A DNA stretch of 64,000 bases, taken from assembly GCA_963920575.1 (NCBI GenBank), contig OY986967.1:27853137-27917136 (forward strand), given 5' to 3'. The stretch is from Narthecium ossifragum. Its lineage: Eukaryota; Streptophyta; Magnoliopsida; Dioscoreales; Nartheciaceae. Numbering within the stretch: the first letter of the stretch is position 1; every line of letters starts with the position of its first letter. The position numbers and the translations under genes are program-made. Positions 12,544-28,191 of this stretch are shown here, in pieces. The notes beneath the pieces were generated by a model. That model worked only from the letters and a program-made list of their open reading frames with translations, did not search any database and had not been told where the DNA came from.

Positions 12544-14270
12544 TAGAGGACCCCCCTCGAGCTTTCTCTCTCTAGCGGACCTCTCGCCGAGGAGAGAGAA
12601 AGCCAGAGGGCTGCCGTGGTTTTATTACAGAGAACACGGGGGTCGTCGGGGGGCGGGAATTATTTTAATCGGGTATGGGCCTAAGCTAATCGGGTTCGGA
12701 TCCGATCAATGACTAAATTACTATAATAGCCCTTTGGGAATCGGACGGTGGGTGGTGGATCACTGTCGTGATGGATACGTAGTAGTGGATAGAATTTGGT
12801 GGATGTAGCGATCGGACGGTCTTTATCCGGTGGGTCTACGAGATGGACGTTCGTGAATGAGCAGTGAGAGTCGGGTAGGGATAAGTGACAAAACGTGATT
12901 TTGGGTGAGGTTACCGCAAGTAAAGATGAAGGGGTAGTTTGGTAACTATAAAGAGGGAGTGCTTGACATGGTGGTTAAGAGCGGTGTGCGGATATCGAGA
13001 CAAGCCTGCCGATGTGATGTGTCCAGCTGGAGCCCAAGAGGAATTCAAACTGATGGGATAAACGCCGCTGTAATGGCTGCTGTACAGTTCTTAAAAAACG
13101 TCTTATTAGGTGCTGACAGCTTACCTACAGGACAGGTGGCTGATGAGGAATAGCGTTGTATGGTTTAGAGTAGTGGATGGATGTGTACGGGATCCTGGGT
13201 GGGCGGGGAAAGCCCCAGTGCTTTTGCCAGTCGGACGATTCCGCTTATGTGGCGACCGACTATTGGTTGAAAGGACTGAGGAACGCGTAGCCAGCTTTGA
13301 ACCAGCGTGGGATGGGAGCTGGCTGGGGGCTGTGCTTACGTGCGGAGTAGTGTAGACAGATATACGCCTGGAGGAGATGCGGATGATTGAATGATCCTAG
13401 CCGTTGGATTATGGTTGTTGACCCCCCGGCACGCCACCGCGTTTAGGCCATGATGGTCGGTTGTGTGTCGATGACTAATTAATCCAATTGCAGCAAAAGC
13501 GAGCCAAACCTGATGGCACCGGCTGATGTTGACTTTAACCGGTTCGGATCTCACCGAAATCTAGATGCCATTTTTGTTTTTCTTTGTTTGAAGAAAACAC
13601 GTGAAAAAAATGGTCAACAGTTGATGATGAGTTCAATATATATGTTAAATAAATATACTTATTTGTATAATTATTTTGAAAAATGATTCGTGATATTTCC
13701 AAATAAATTCTTATCAAAAAATAAATAATGTAAGCAATTTATTCTTAATGTCTAATTCTATGAATATAATGGAATCATGACTATTTTATTCTTAATTTAT
13801 ACATAATATCCTATTTTTTATTATTCATTTCATGTTATTAATTAATCTTTTGTCTTGTTGTTCACGTATTCTATTCTCTAACTTCTTAATCAAAAGACTC
13901 ATAAATCATAATAAATCTATTTTCTACCTTATTCTAGTATTACGAAGTCAATTTTCTTTATAAAAAATAATATTTATTTATTTATTTATATTTATATTCC
14001 TACCGATAGGGCCACAGTGTGTACCCTCCACAGTCCTCCCTTTCATTGTCTATTCGGCAAAGTAATCTAATAATGTTGGCTAGGTATTCAATAAAGCTGA
14101 TGAGACTACAGTATATGACATTAAAGAAAGGGACCTGGAAGAAAGTTGAATGAGGAGCTTGGTTGATTGTCATAATTAGGAATTAAAAGCACAAAAAAGT
14201 TGGCTATCATTTCAAAATCATAGTAAGGTGCAAAATTCTAAGAATGCAATTCTCCGAAATAAAAATTAGG
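12544..14270. other. Promoter-side intergenic region of the O-fucosyltransferase-like gene
   Basis: The first ~200 bp hold the minus-strand gene's 5' UTR and promoter. The rest is GC-richer to about 13550, then AT-rich. I recognise no gene. Short open frames here show no family features. Confidence 0.4.
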
Positions 14271-14274
14271 ATGA

Positions 14275-14522
14275 TCTCAAATTAACCACGCGGTTAAGAG
14301 TAATAACCTTGTGTTATGAGATTGCATTAAGCCTTGGTTCGAATCATCTGTGAGGGATTTGTCATTGTATGTGTATTTATCCATTTTAAATGAGAGTAAA
14401 AGGGTCAATTATAAATAGAAATTGTGTTTTGCAAATACTTTAAAGTTAAATGGCGGCTGTACACGGAATTGCAATTACTCTCATATCTTGTAGATATATT
14501 ACCAAAAAAAAAAAAAAAAAAA
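14275..14522 (+). mobile_element. Probable tRNA-derived SINE with poly(A) tail
   Basis: An A-box-like stretch (ACCACGCGGTTAAGAGTA, about 14287-14304) is followed by a B-box-like GGTTCGAATCA (about 14336). About 170 bp later comes an uninterrupted A run of roughly 19 bases (about 14504-14522). Order and spacing fit a pol III-promoted SINE. It does not fold as an intact tRNA, and I could not identify a convincing target-site duplication. Confidence 0.5.
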
Positions 14523-16808
14523 GACTCATGAAGTAAACTGGTTTAACTGATTTTGGCAGCTAGAGAGTACTTAAAAATGATAAAACCCAAATAAAAAAGA
14601 AAAGAATGATCCCGAGGATATTTTTAATACGATCATTACGTGTGACCTTAAATGACCATGAATTATCATAATTGAATGGTGAATTAAAAAATGAGGTTTC
14701 ATAGTGTCCTAGAGATAGATTTCGACCCCTAAGAATCTATACAAAATCTATTTTTACTTATGATTAACGAAAAATCTAAGTCAGTATATAGAAGAAGATA
14801 AATTTAGTTACATATATAATAATATTCTAATGAGTACTATTTGGGACATGCACCACCTTAATAACCGAAATCCACCGATCAAACATGAGATCTCTCTCGA
14901 AGGAGCAAATCGAGATCATAGAGCTACAAATACAATCAAATCTCTATCAAGGAAAAGCAATATCAATGTTATCAATCACATATAATAAAATCCTCTGCAT
15001 AAGACAATCTAATCTTATTTTAATATCCATGCATAATGGGATATATTGTATGAATCTATATTTTCCTTATCTATATGTATCATGTATTTATTTAAACAGT
15101 AGCAATACATGACCACGGCTTAGGAGGGAAAATTCCACATTCTCAGTCCAGTTTAATTTTCTTCACACCTTACTCTCTTTGTAAGATGCATGCACACAAG
15201 ATGATGGTTGATGGAGGAGTGCTTAAGAGCACTCTATACCTAGTACTTATAATAGTGTGGTGGTTCAGAAGCACTTATCCAGGTTGTTGAAAGGCAAGCA
15301 TCATGTCGCTTAATCATTCCAAGCTCATGAGTCATGAATTCCCTTGATCCACACACACACACCCAAAACAAAAAAGATGAAGAACAAAAGAGTATTTGGT
15401 GCTAGCTCTTGCATATATATGTCACCCTTCTCTTATTATTTTCTCCCTCTCACTCATGCATGAAGCTCTAGCTTAGTGGGTTCCATCACTTAATTAAAGT
15501 AATGGATGGTCCTCCTCCACAAGCGTACACACCACAAACCAACCATATAGATTGTTCCTATCCCCCTCTATTATTGTTTAGGCAGGAAAGAAGACTCTAT
15601 GATGAGATTCTTATAATGTGATAACCATGAATGATGCACGTCATGATCTTAACTCAACCATGGTTAGCTAATTACCTCATAATTATGTATGCCAAGAAGA
15701 TGCTGATGAGATTCTAGAAGTTGAATAATTGGGCATCATTAGTTTACTAATAGTGGGTTTGGTTTAATTAGTGGTGAGGTTAGTCTAACGGTCCAATTTG
15801 GAGCTAAAAAGCACATGATCGTGACAGCCATTAAATATTTGCATGGCAAGCATCCAGGACAAATTCCAACTCATTCGACCACTAATTAGCTTATCTCTGA
15901 AGCATCCTAAACTATTTCACTATAATTGGTATCATTCTAATTAGTATATCAAAGCTCGATGGCTATTTTAATTTGTTAAGCCAATTGGCCACTTACAACA
16001 CGACAACAATCTTCTTCTTAATCCCCATTTTTTAATGATGAATAATAGATCGATCATGAGCACATTAATGATCACATTAATGCTATGGGACTCAAGACAC
16101 GAAGGATATGAATTATAGAGAGAGAAAGAGAGATAAGCATTGGAGGATGCAGTCTTATCAATTAAGGACTCATGAACTCAATGCTGCATGGGATGCCATA
16201 GTGTCTCTCTTATGTCTCCGACTCCGAACCTCCCATGTGAGCTCCTTCTTTGACCACATGGGAGGTTGTGAGCAGCAATGGCATAGTCCATGATTAGAAG
16301 AAGACTCTAAATGTTCAATAGATATAAATTGTTCCTTGCTGTACTATGAACAGGGGACAGTGGTTGCCATTGTCTCTTATGTTGTATATAGGAGGAGGCA
16401 TTCATCCATGTTTAATTGGTCGAAGTGAAGAGTGAAGACATATCTATTGTCCATGTTTACTTATGCCTAATTGTTAGGAGATCACTTAATTGATCATGTA
16501 AAATAGGAGATATTAAGGTGCTCTTATTCTGACAAATAACATAAAGACATCAAACAGGAGGAGATATTGATTCTAGAGGGAGCAGGATTTGTGATAGGCC
16601 TGGACAGACAGACAGCCCATAGCTATACAAACCTGGCTCGAGTCCTGGGTCCATTCATAAAAGGCTGGACCGCAGCCTGGGTGGTCCAAGAAGGGCCGAG
16701 TAGGCTCGGGCTATAGCCCATTTCATTTTTCGCCCAAGCCCCAGCCCGAGCCCGCTTTCTTTCAACTTAGATCATTCGGTTGAACTCAAGTCATATGCAA
16801 ATTGAGAG

Positions 16809-16843
<35 letters not shown>

Positions 16844-17270
16844 AGATGGATTTTAATGTTTCACCAATGCTGATCTAGCACAGCAAAAATGTACAAGAAC
16901 TCTGAAAACATTATAAGGATAAGACAACTTATTGTTTCAACAAAAGAAACAAGAAAGAGGGGAAAACTTATTTCTTCCAAACATAAGAACTAAACATACC
17001 TAAATTGGCTTTAATTCAAGACTAAGAAATAACTGCTCACACAATTGGAAATTAAGTGCTATATAATCATTATTAGTGGGGTCCCCTGCAACTTGGCAGG
17101 GTAACCACCATCTCTCCTCATAACTCCCCACTAACCCCCCCTAACTCCCCCTTCCCCCACTACCTCCTCCACATCAGCAGCCACATAAGATAAATCCTGC
17201 CACATAGGATGACATTGGGACAAAAAAAAATGCACTTCTTAACCATCCTGCTATATAATGATGATATAAT
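14523..17270. other. Gene-poor intergenic DNA
   Basis: AT-rich sequence with no convincing exon. Around 16600-16760 there is a GCCCGAGCCCG-rich patch of the kind common in degenerate plant repeats. Confidence 0.4.
16809..16842. repeat. (CT)n microsatellite
   Basis: A CT dinucleotide run of about 34 bp in intergenic DNA. Confidence 0.9.
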
Positions 17271-17299
17271 CATGAGGGAATCGGCCAGGCGTCCAAAAC

Positions 17300-18000
17300 A
17301 CCCCTCTAATTTGTCATTAAGTACATGTAGTATTTAATGCCCTTCGTCTCCCACCTCCGCTCCTCCCTCTCCCTCCCTCCCTCCTCCTGCCTCCTGAAAC
17401 CCTCGCTCCTTCGCCACCGCTCCACCCCAAGGCTGCCATGACGCCATCCCAGCCGACCACCAACTTCCTCACAACCCCGTGAAGCCACTTCCGTTGTTCC
17501 CGTCACCATTTGTCGTCTCTGATGACTTCCTCGACGTCCCCAAACCCACAGCTATTGTCTAAACACCACCAAACAACTACATCGAGTCATGAGGACTTCT
17601 CCGACAACCCTCATAACCGTCCAAGACCTCCATCACCTCCATAAAGCCCCCACGATCTCAGGCACCGCTCCTCCACCGTCCAACCTCGTCTCCGACGCCC
17701 CCCACTGCCATCTAAACCACCGCCGCCTTTGTTGAAGGCCCTCGCCGCCAACCCAACCGTCTGCAAACCCTCTCGAGTTTACATGAAGACATCCCATGAC
17801 CTTCTCCAGCGATCCCAAACATCAGCGATCCTCGAACGATCACCGATTGTCCTCCTCAAGCTTCATCGGCGCTGCCCATTGCCTCAATCCGACACGGTGG
17901 ATTGACTCAGCGACACTTATGGCCTTTCCTCCACTTATCTTGAAATCCGACGAGGCCTACTCGCCGGCGAGCGACCTCTAGCAGATTGAGGTCTGTCGGA
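17300..18000. other. Pyrimidine-rich, stop-poor low-complexity region
   Basis: GC-rich DNA with strong C/T strand bias and several short overlapping open frames. None shows a recognisable domain, and composition alone explains the frames. It leads into the minisatellite at 18029-18440. Confidence 0.4.
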
Positions 18001-18028
18001 TTCAACATATATATTTTTTCTTTTTTAC

Positions 18029-18440
18029 TCTTTACACCTCTGGATCCATCATCGTAGCGGTTGAGAACGGCGGGGATTTAGCACTTTTTTCTTTTTCATT
18101 TTTCATTTTTCTCTTTTCTACCATTTACACTTACGGATCCAACACCGCAGTGGCTTAGGCATACCTTCGATAGACCTCTCCTCTACTCTTCTCTTTTTTA
18201 TTTTTCTCTTTTTTGTTTTTTATTTTTTATTTTTCTCTTTTCTACTCTTTACATCTCCGGATCCAGCACCGCAACGACTGAGGATGGTGGGGGACCACCG
18301 GATCCAGCACCGCAGTGGTTGATGATGGTTGAGGCAGACCTCCGACATACCTCTTTTTTATTTTTCACCTTTTCTCTTTTTTACTCTTTACACCTCCGGA
18401 TCCAGCACCATAACGATTGAGGATGGTGGGGGACCACCGA
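18029..18440 (+). repeat. Degenerate minisatellite with a GGATCCAGCACCGCA core
   Basis: Five imperfect copies of a core (TTTACACCTCCGGATCCAGC then ACCGCAACGACTGAGGATGG) start near 18029, 18119, 18242, 18298 and 18383. The spacing is uneven (about 55-140 bp), with TTTTTCTCTTTTCTACTC spacers of variable length. Some units share a GGTGGGGGACCACCG palindrome. Confidence 0.8.
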
Positions 18441-18959
18441 ATCTCGCCCAGAATATGTCAGAGTAGAGTCGTGGGGCGATGAGGGGGTTAGATTTGGGGA
18501 TTTATGAGGTCTAGGTGGTCGGAAATCCGGTGACCTCTTCCTCCAAGCATCACCGTTGCCGACCTCGCCAGATCTGTCGTCTCTGTCGCCCATCACCTAC
18601 CTGGTGGATGGACTCCCCGCCCACCCACGACCCCTCCTCCACCGACTTCGAAGACTGCCGGAACCTTCTGCCGTTGATCAAGGCTGCCGTTGATCAAGGC
18701 AGGAGGATCCACGTCCATCCAATCCTCATTGCTTCCTCTCCAAGCTAATTAAATCTGAGTTAATGCAGTTATGAGGGCATTTTGGTCATGAAAAAAATAA
18801 AATTAATCATAATAACTTGTGTTTGGACTAAAGGCCTTACAAAATATCAAGTGGACTATACATTGATTAATTGCCCAATTTTGGACCTATCATCAAATAA
18901 CCGTACAACCAATGAATTAATTAAGCCATCCATAATCCATACAGAAACTACAATTAATG

Positions 18960-22356
<3,397 letters not shown>

Positions 22357-22396
22357 AGCCAAGGCCTGGAGGTTTTTATCCACAGGAGGTATATTA

Positions 22397-22930
22397 GTCG
22401 GGGTGCGTTTGGTTGATCGAATCACTAGTGCACAGAGGGATCGTGGGATGCATATAATGTTATATATATATATATATATATATAAATTACATATTAAATG
22501 TTAAATTTATATGTTCAAATAATGACGTAATAAAATTAGACATATATATATATATATTCACATATTTTTAATGTTCACCTAATGACACAATAAAATTAGA
22601 CATATATATATATATATTCATATAACTTTATTGAATATATATGTGTCATAATATAATGATTTTATTGAGATTAAAATAATATTCACGTAGCTTTATCGAA
22701 TATATTTTAATATATTCATGGGGTATATAGGAGATGCACCGCAAATGCATGCGTGATCGCGTGAAACGGCTATTTTGACTGTTTTATACGATGCATGATT
22801 TAGCCTAAAAAATACATCAGACGATGCATGCATTAGTTGATGCGTGATGAATCAAACACAGAATCATCGTGAAGGGTGCATCACATGGTGAGATGCACCG
22901 TGATTCATCACAACCGATCACACCCAGCAA
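22397..22930. mobile_element. MITE-like element directly upstream of beta-glucosidase A
   Basis: The left end reads GGGTGCGTTTGGTTGATCG and continues GAATCACTAGTGCA. The right end, reverse-complemented, reads GGGTGTGATCGGTTGTGATG and continues AATCACGGTGCA, so there are imperfect terminal inverted repeats of about 45 bp. The interior has a duplicated AATGACACAATAAAATTAGA segment (about 22515 and 22575) and TA runs, with no coding capacity. The proximal end lies 41 bp from the ATG of the minus-strand gene. The target-site duplication is not clear. Confidence 0.6.
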
Positions 22931-22984
22931 TCCACCAGCTCTAACTATGAGTTAGCTGGCTATATAGCTACAATTTCGGACGTA

Positions 22985-23475
22985 CCTCGAATTTGGAGGA
23001 GCGCCTCAATTTATGAGCCCACAAATACTGATAGTGATCCTTAGACGTCTTCCCCACGCACCGATCGATCCTCTGGGATAGGAACAATAAAAGACAGAAC
23101 AAAACTCTCATCCAAATATCCTTCCCAGCACACCGCCGCCCAACTGTTCTAGAGATGTCCATTTGGTACGTAGGTACCAGTACAGAAGAAAGGAAGACCA
23201 GAGACACAGATATATGGGAGTTTGACAGGTGATCAACTTTTACTAGCTTCAGGCAATTAGAACAAGAGCCTACAATCAGCAACCAGCCAACCAGCTAGCT
23301 AGCAGGAGTTATACCTCTCAACAACGGACGTCTGTCTTTGGAGGAGCGCCTCAATATATATATAGGCCCAGGAATACTGATCCTTACACGTCTTCCCTGA
23401 CTACACAACGTTCAAGTCGATCCTTTGAGACAATATCAACAAAAGACCAAACCAAACTCTCATTCAAATCTAAGC
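22985..23475. repeat. ~140-bp direct duplication upstream of beta-glucosidase A
   Basis: Two diverged copies, about 22985-23125 and 23334-23475, share TTTGGAGGAGCGCCTCAAT, ACGTCTTCCC, TCGATCCT and AAAACTCTCATCCAAAT-like blocks. They sit upstream of the MITE and may be the displaced promoter or 5' region of the gene. No open frame is conserved. Confidence 0.65.
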
Positions 23476-24341
23476 AGTCCCAACATATATAAGAAATGAA
23501 TTAGAGTTTCGCTTTAGTCAAGAACGAGCCTGCATATATGCATGCTTCAAGCAAAGACTTTCATGATGATGATATCTCATGTACTTATCTAGATATATTA
23601 ATTCAACCTACGTAACTTAAAAGCAACAAATTAGTGCGAAACTAAAGTCTTCTTTTGTTCCTGGTCAAGTGGTCATATATAATTTGGAAGTTTAATTTTC
23701 AAGGAAATTTATGTGAGAAATATGCATTATATATCCTTACTGGTGGTATATCGATCCTTATATAGTCTATGAAATGACTAGCTAGGATTATAGGGCGAAA
23801 TTGATGGATTATCCATTCCCATTTATGGATAGATGCACCTTGCAAGATATGGATAGAGCTGACTCATACGGTATTATCGCTGTTAATTAATGCTCGTTTA
23901 TCATGTTTTTGTAAGTCATATTGTAAGGTTCTAACTGGATAACGACGATGCCGCCATCCTACTGGATGAATATGGATGAGGTTGGTTTTGAATGATCTTA
24001 TTGGCATGCTGCTCAGAGTACGTAATTGACTTTCATACCGGGCCGTCGCATTCATGGTGATATATATTTATTCAGCTAAGGAAATACATGCATTCTATAG
24101 AACGATGCATGTGTATGCATGGCTCCGAAAACATAGTTTCACGAGGAGGCGTATGATAAGAGTAAGATGGGGTTTTCCTAGAAAGGTGTTAAGGGGCGGG
24201 GCGGGGGGGTGGTGTTCACGTTTCTCTTTTATCGTCAATGGTCGGTTGCATATATGGTAGAGTTGCTTTGAGCTGTGGCTTTCAGCAAGACTACCCGTTG
24301 TTGTTTCTTGTTGTTCAAGAAACACGCCCCCATTTGGTATG

Positions 24342-25365
24342 GTTTTTTTGTTTTTTGTTTTTTGTTTTTTGATGAGATGAGCCATATATATGACTAATTA
24401 TTTACACAAGGAACCTGCTATATCAAGCAGCTGTCTAACAACCCCATCCTTGACTCACAAGACCAAACGAGCAAGGTCTTAGTCCTATCTCACATTACAC
24501 CCTCTAGAGATATAGATGATCAAAACAGAATAAAAAAGTAGAACATGCAACCATATGTTCTTTACCATGCTTTCTAAGTCAGGGGGCCATCTGCTCAAAC
24601 TATTCAGAATCCTAACCGCATATAAGGAATCAGTCTCTATGATTAGGTTTCTCAAACCAAGATACTTTGCTCTCCTCATGACCTTCAAATTAAATTGCTT
24701 CCATTTCGCCTTCAAGGACTGAACCTACAACAACTGGCCTTGCCCATGCCCAAGCCTCCTTCCCATCTTCTACTAGGCCAACGATGCCTATGGTTGCCTC
24801 CCCGGAGCAGGGATCAACAAGCACATCCGTTTGTACTACATGAGCTAGCTCCTCTCCTATTGATGTTCTTGACTGGCATATTAGAGTTCTTGTTATCTTG
24901 GCATAGTTGCTCTTTCACCCCTCGCCATATCTTGCATGCCAATGCGTCGATATAATCTCCCTTCTCTCCAAAAACTATGGAGCTGCGATCCTTCCAAATG
25001 AGTCACATACCATATCCCAGAATTGCTTTGATCTTTTTAGGCCCCTTCCCAAGCAGCAGGTTAAAGAAATCATCTTGGTTCGTTAATGGCAGCTGTAGAT
25101 TCTCCTCTGCAATGAGGTTGAAGACATTCTATGCAAAATGTCACCCAAAGACAACACGAGAGACTGTCTCTGTCTCTCCACAATTCCTGGGACATTCCTT
25201 CTCTGATGCTAAGTGTAGTCTCCATAGGGTGTCTCGTACCGGTAGCTTGTTGTGGACAACTCGCCAAAGAAAGTGTCGTGTTCTCAGTCCGCTCGGAGAC
25301 CTCCAAACATTGATCCACACCTCTTCCTTCCATATTCTGCAACGTTCATGGATCTGTTCCAAGTA
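24342..25365 (-). pseudogene. 5'-truncated LINE remnant: zinc-binding and RNase H parts
   Basis: On the minus strand, about 25362-25070 encodes a reverse-transcriptase-associated zinc-binding domain (RTRHFLWRVVHNKLPVRDTL, CPRNCGETETVSRVVFG). About 24715-24485 encodes an RNase H-like piece (LRNLIIETDSLYAVRILNSL). The minus-strand 3' end is an interrupted poly(A) (T runs on + at 24342-24372). Frames are broken by shifts and stops. ATTTGGTATGG before the tail and ATTTGATATGTGG at about 25371 may be a mutated target-site duplication. Dead element; the upstream endonuclease and reverse transcriptase are absent. Confidence 0.75.
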
Positions 25366-25563
25366 ATTATTTGATATGTGGTTAGAAAAAGTGGGGTTAA
25401 GGGGGAGAGGGTTAGAAAAAGTGAGATTAATGATGATAGGAAAAAGTAGAGTGATGGTGCTAGGTGGAATGAGGATAAAGTGGTAATCATTACTTTTGGT
25501 ATTTGGGGATACGTGTGGGGATAAGGGGGTCGTTATCCCCCTTAACCCTACACCAAACAGGGG
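25366..25563. mobile_element. MITE-like element (GGTTAGAAAAAGTGAGATTAA family)
   Basis: Begins near TTTGATATGTGGTTAGAAAA and ends ACCCTACACCAAACAGGGGG. It shares the GTTAGAAAAAGTGAGATTAA, AATGAGGATAAA and GATAC/AATGTG blocks with 48905-49050, so the two are members of one family. Non-coding. Confidence 0.55.
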
Positions 25564-25865
25564 GTAATTAATTAAAAAAAATGATAATGATTATTTTTTA
25601 TGTTTAGGACTCGAAAAGTACCGGCTTGGACAGCCCTTGAGTTGCTCAAGTGAAAGTACCCCATGGCGTTCATGGGTTGGTCTTGGGTTTTAAACCCCAA
25701 GGTTATCCCCCCTTAACCCCACACCAAACAGGGGTAATTAATTAAAAAAATGATAATGATTATTTTTGATGTTCAGGACTCGAAAAGTACTGGCCTGGAC
25801 AGCCCTTGAGTTGCTCAAGTGATAGTACCCCAATGGCATTCATGGGTTGGTCTTGGGTTTTAAAC
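25530..25865 (+). repeat. Tandem duplication, ~165-bp units, at the left edge of the segmental array
   Basis: Two adjacent copies (about 25535-25700 and 25704-25865) share ACACCAAACAGGGG, AATGATAATGATTATTTTT, GGACTCGAAAAGTAC and GGTTGGTCTTGGGTTTTAAA. The distal part (GGTTGGTCTTGGGTT...) is where similarity to the other two segmental units (39150 and 49930) begins. Confidence 0.8.
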
Positions 25866-27122
25866 CCCAAACCCCTAAATTTATTGGAAATATAAGTTAT
25901 ATGCCCTCCTAAGCAAAGTAAAATGCTCAATTAATTAAAAAAAGAGAAGTACAAGGCTTGGTGGACAAGTGTTTTAGACGAGGGGAAGTCAAGTTTTCCT
26001 TATCACATTTGTTGAAGAATGCATATGATTTCCTTACTGCTACAAGGGCAACATGCATGTTTGGAAGGTAGAAAGTTGAGGTAAAAGTGATTTCTCCTAT
26101 AGTTTTTTTTTTCTTTTGACAATTTTAAATTTCTTGGTTTGATAAGTTGGTAACCCGGGTAATGTCTTTGGCAAGGTAGGATGACATCGGAGACGGGTCA
26201 AGTTGTCATAGTAAAGGTCAGGTGCTTCGAGCTATTCCAACCATTTTTATGACAAGCATGAACATTTTAGTTTCTATATTTTCAAAAAGATGGAGCGAAT
26301 TTGTCCGAAGGAGGTTGGTGGAAACGTACAAGATCGGACATAAAGTTTCTTGACTTGGAATGAGGTATGCGCTTTCAGAGGAGGTTGGTGGTCTCGGTGG
26401 GAGGAAGCTGCGAGGAACTTTAAAATTTTGGCAGAGGTCTCTGGTTGATCACAATGATGGCCGGCTAGTCCATTGAATCCAACGAACACACTCAGCCCAC
26501 TTATTCTAATGAGATACGTGCGAGCCAATGGGCCATAGATTGGCTATGGGCTGAAGGCCAGGTCACACGTAACCCACTAGGATAAATGGGCTGGTTGAGC
26601 ACGCAATATGGGTAAAATTAAGAGATTGCTTAAGAGGAGACAACAAAAGGGACATCATCCAGTAACCCGCAGTAGGATAAGCTCATAAGCTCTAGCTCCC
26701 GTCTCGTCATGGTCGTTAGGCGGGTGCAAACGAACATGTAAGCTCGATAAATAGCTCGTGAACTAGGTCGATGGCTCATTTGTATTTGTTACGTAAGATA
26801 AATTGAATAAGTTGAGATAAATTTTTAAAGCTAAGCTCGTTTAATAAACAAGACGAGCTTGAACTGAGGTGAGATTGGCTTGTTAATGTTCATGAACAAA
26901 CTCATTTAGACTTCTAGGAGGTTCACACCAACTTGCCTTTGAATTTGAAATGTCTCTCTGTTAATTAAAGCTGAACCACTCAAGTTTTGAAATAGAATAG
27001 CAAGAAGTAAGCAACAATGCTTGATCTTTGTCCATCTCTTTCCATTTTTACAGCCATATGCTCAAGGAGATAGCATTCATAGCAAGCCCCCAGTAATGGC
27101 TGAGCCTAATAACAGTGGTCCT
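25866..27122. other. Non-coding part of segmental unit 1, 3' of beta-glucosidase B
   Basis: Colinear with 39180-40140/41592-42030 and 49960-51400. Scattered short open frames are not conserved between the units, so I see no gene here. Confidence 0.6.
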
Positions 27123-27909
27123 TGATTAAAATGATTAGAATTTGATTTAATTTCGGAATGATTAGGATTTGCCTTGAAATGTATTAAAATTTGATATGTA
27201 GTTGATTTGATAGGATTTGATCGGTTGATATATGATTTGATAGGATTTGATTTGTTAGAAAATCTTACTTGGAACTATAAATATGCTTTGGCTATGAGGA
27301 TCAATGAATAATAGAAAGAATTGGTTAAACAAGGTGTTATTCCTTGTCCCCACTCATGTGGTCTTTTCTATCTTTCTACTTTTTCTATCTCCACTCTCCT
27401 TTATTTTCAAGTAAATCTACATCGGTTTGGTATCATATAAGACCGCTTTAGCTCCGGCATCCATCACCTTAATTTTTTCTTGCCAACTTTTGACGCAATT
27501 AAGCAATGGCAATCAAAGCACAAGTTGTGCCCAAGTTTCCCGGATCCATTCAAGCTCGAGGGCGAGCTCTCTCCAACCGGGGGAGAACGATGCGGGACGC
27601 GATTTGATTAAAATGATTAGAATTTGATTTGATTTCGAAATGATTAGGATTTGCCTTGAAATGTATTAGGATTTGATATGGAGTTCATTTGGTAGGCTTT
27701 GATTGGTTGATATCTTATTTGATAGGATTTAATTTATTAGAAAATCTTGCTTGGAGCTATAATAAGCCATTATATTTGGTTATGAGGATCCATGAATAAT
27801 ATAAAAAATTGGTTAAACAAGGTGTTGATTCCTTTGCCCCATCATGTAGTCTTTTCTATCTTTCGACTTCTTCTATCTCTACTCTTCTCTATGTTCAAGT
27901 GGTTCTACA
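27123..27909 (+). mobile_element. TRIM-like LTR retrotransposon, ~0.79 kb
   Basis: Two terminal repeats, 27123-27421 and 27605-27909, both start TGATTAAAATGATTAGAATT and end TCTACA, with many point differences and small indels between them. Each has AACAAGGTGTT near the end, and the left copy has a TATAAATATGC TATA-like box. Just after the left repeat comes TTTGGTATCATA, a primer-binding site for initiator Met-tRNA. A purine tract (GGGGGAGAACGATG) lies before the right repeat. The ~180-bp interior cannot code for gag-pol, so the element is non-autonomous. It is absent from units 2 and 3. AGTGG occurs on both sides of the wider insertion (27114-27118 and about 28151), but its ends do not coincide with the LTR ends. 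Confidence 0.75.
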
Positions 27910-28191
27910 TCATCCTCCCTTGACTAATAGAGACATTTCTACTTGTTTCTATGGATTGCATAGATTTTTCTTCAAATTACATTACTTGTTTCTTTTGCCA
28001 CGGATATATATTTCTCATTGCTCCACCATTGCTGATCAAAGCCAGCAAAAAACAGAAAGGGCTCTGAACGATCAATAGCATACAAAAACTCACATTTGGA
28101 TTCAAGAGCAAACATAAGAACTCAGACATGGCACAAATAGCCTAAGAGATGGCTATAAGTGGATTAAGCCATCCATTTAGGGACTACAATA

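Noticed and set aside
12281..12712. 143-aa plus-strand frame over exon 1 of the O-fucosyltransferase-like gene
   Set aside because: Antisense to a well-supported exon and without family features.
14287..14350. tRNA gene
   Set aside because: A and B box-like motifs exist, but no acceptor stem or anticodon arm forms; a SINE fits better.
22968..23282. 104-aa minus-strand frame upstream of beta-glucosidase A as a leader exon
   Set aside because: No signal peptide character and no similarity to the B-D leaders. It overlaps a duplicated non-coding block.
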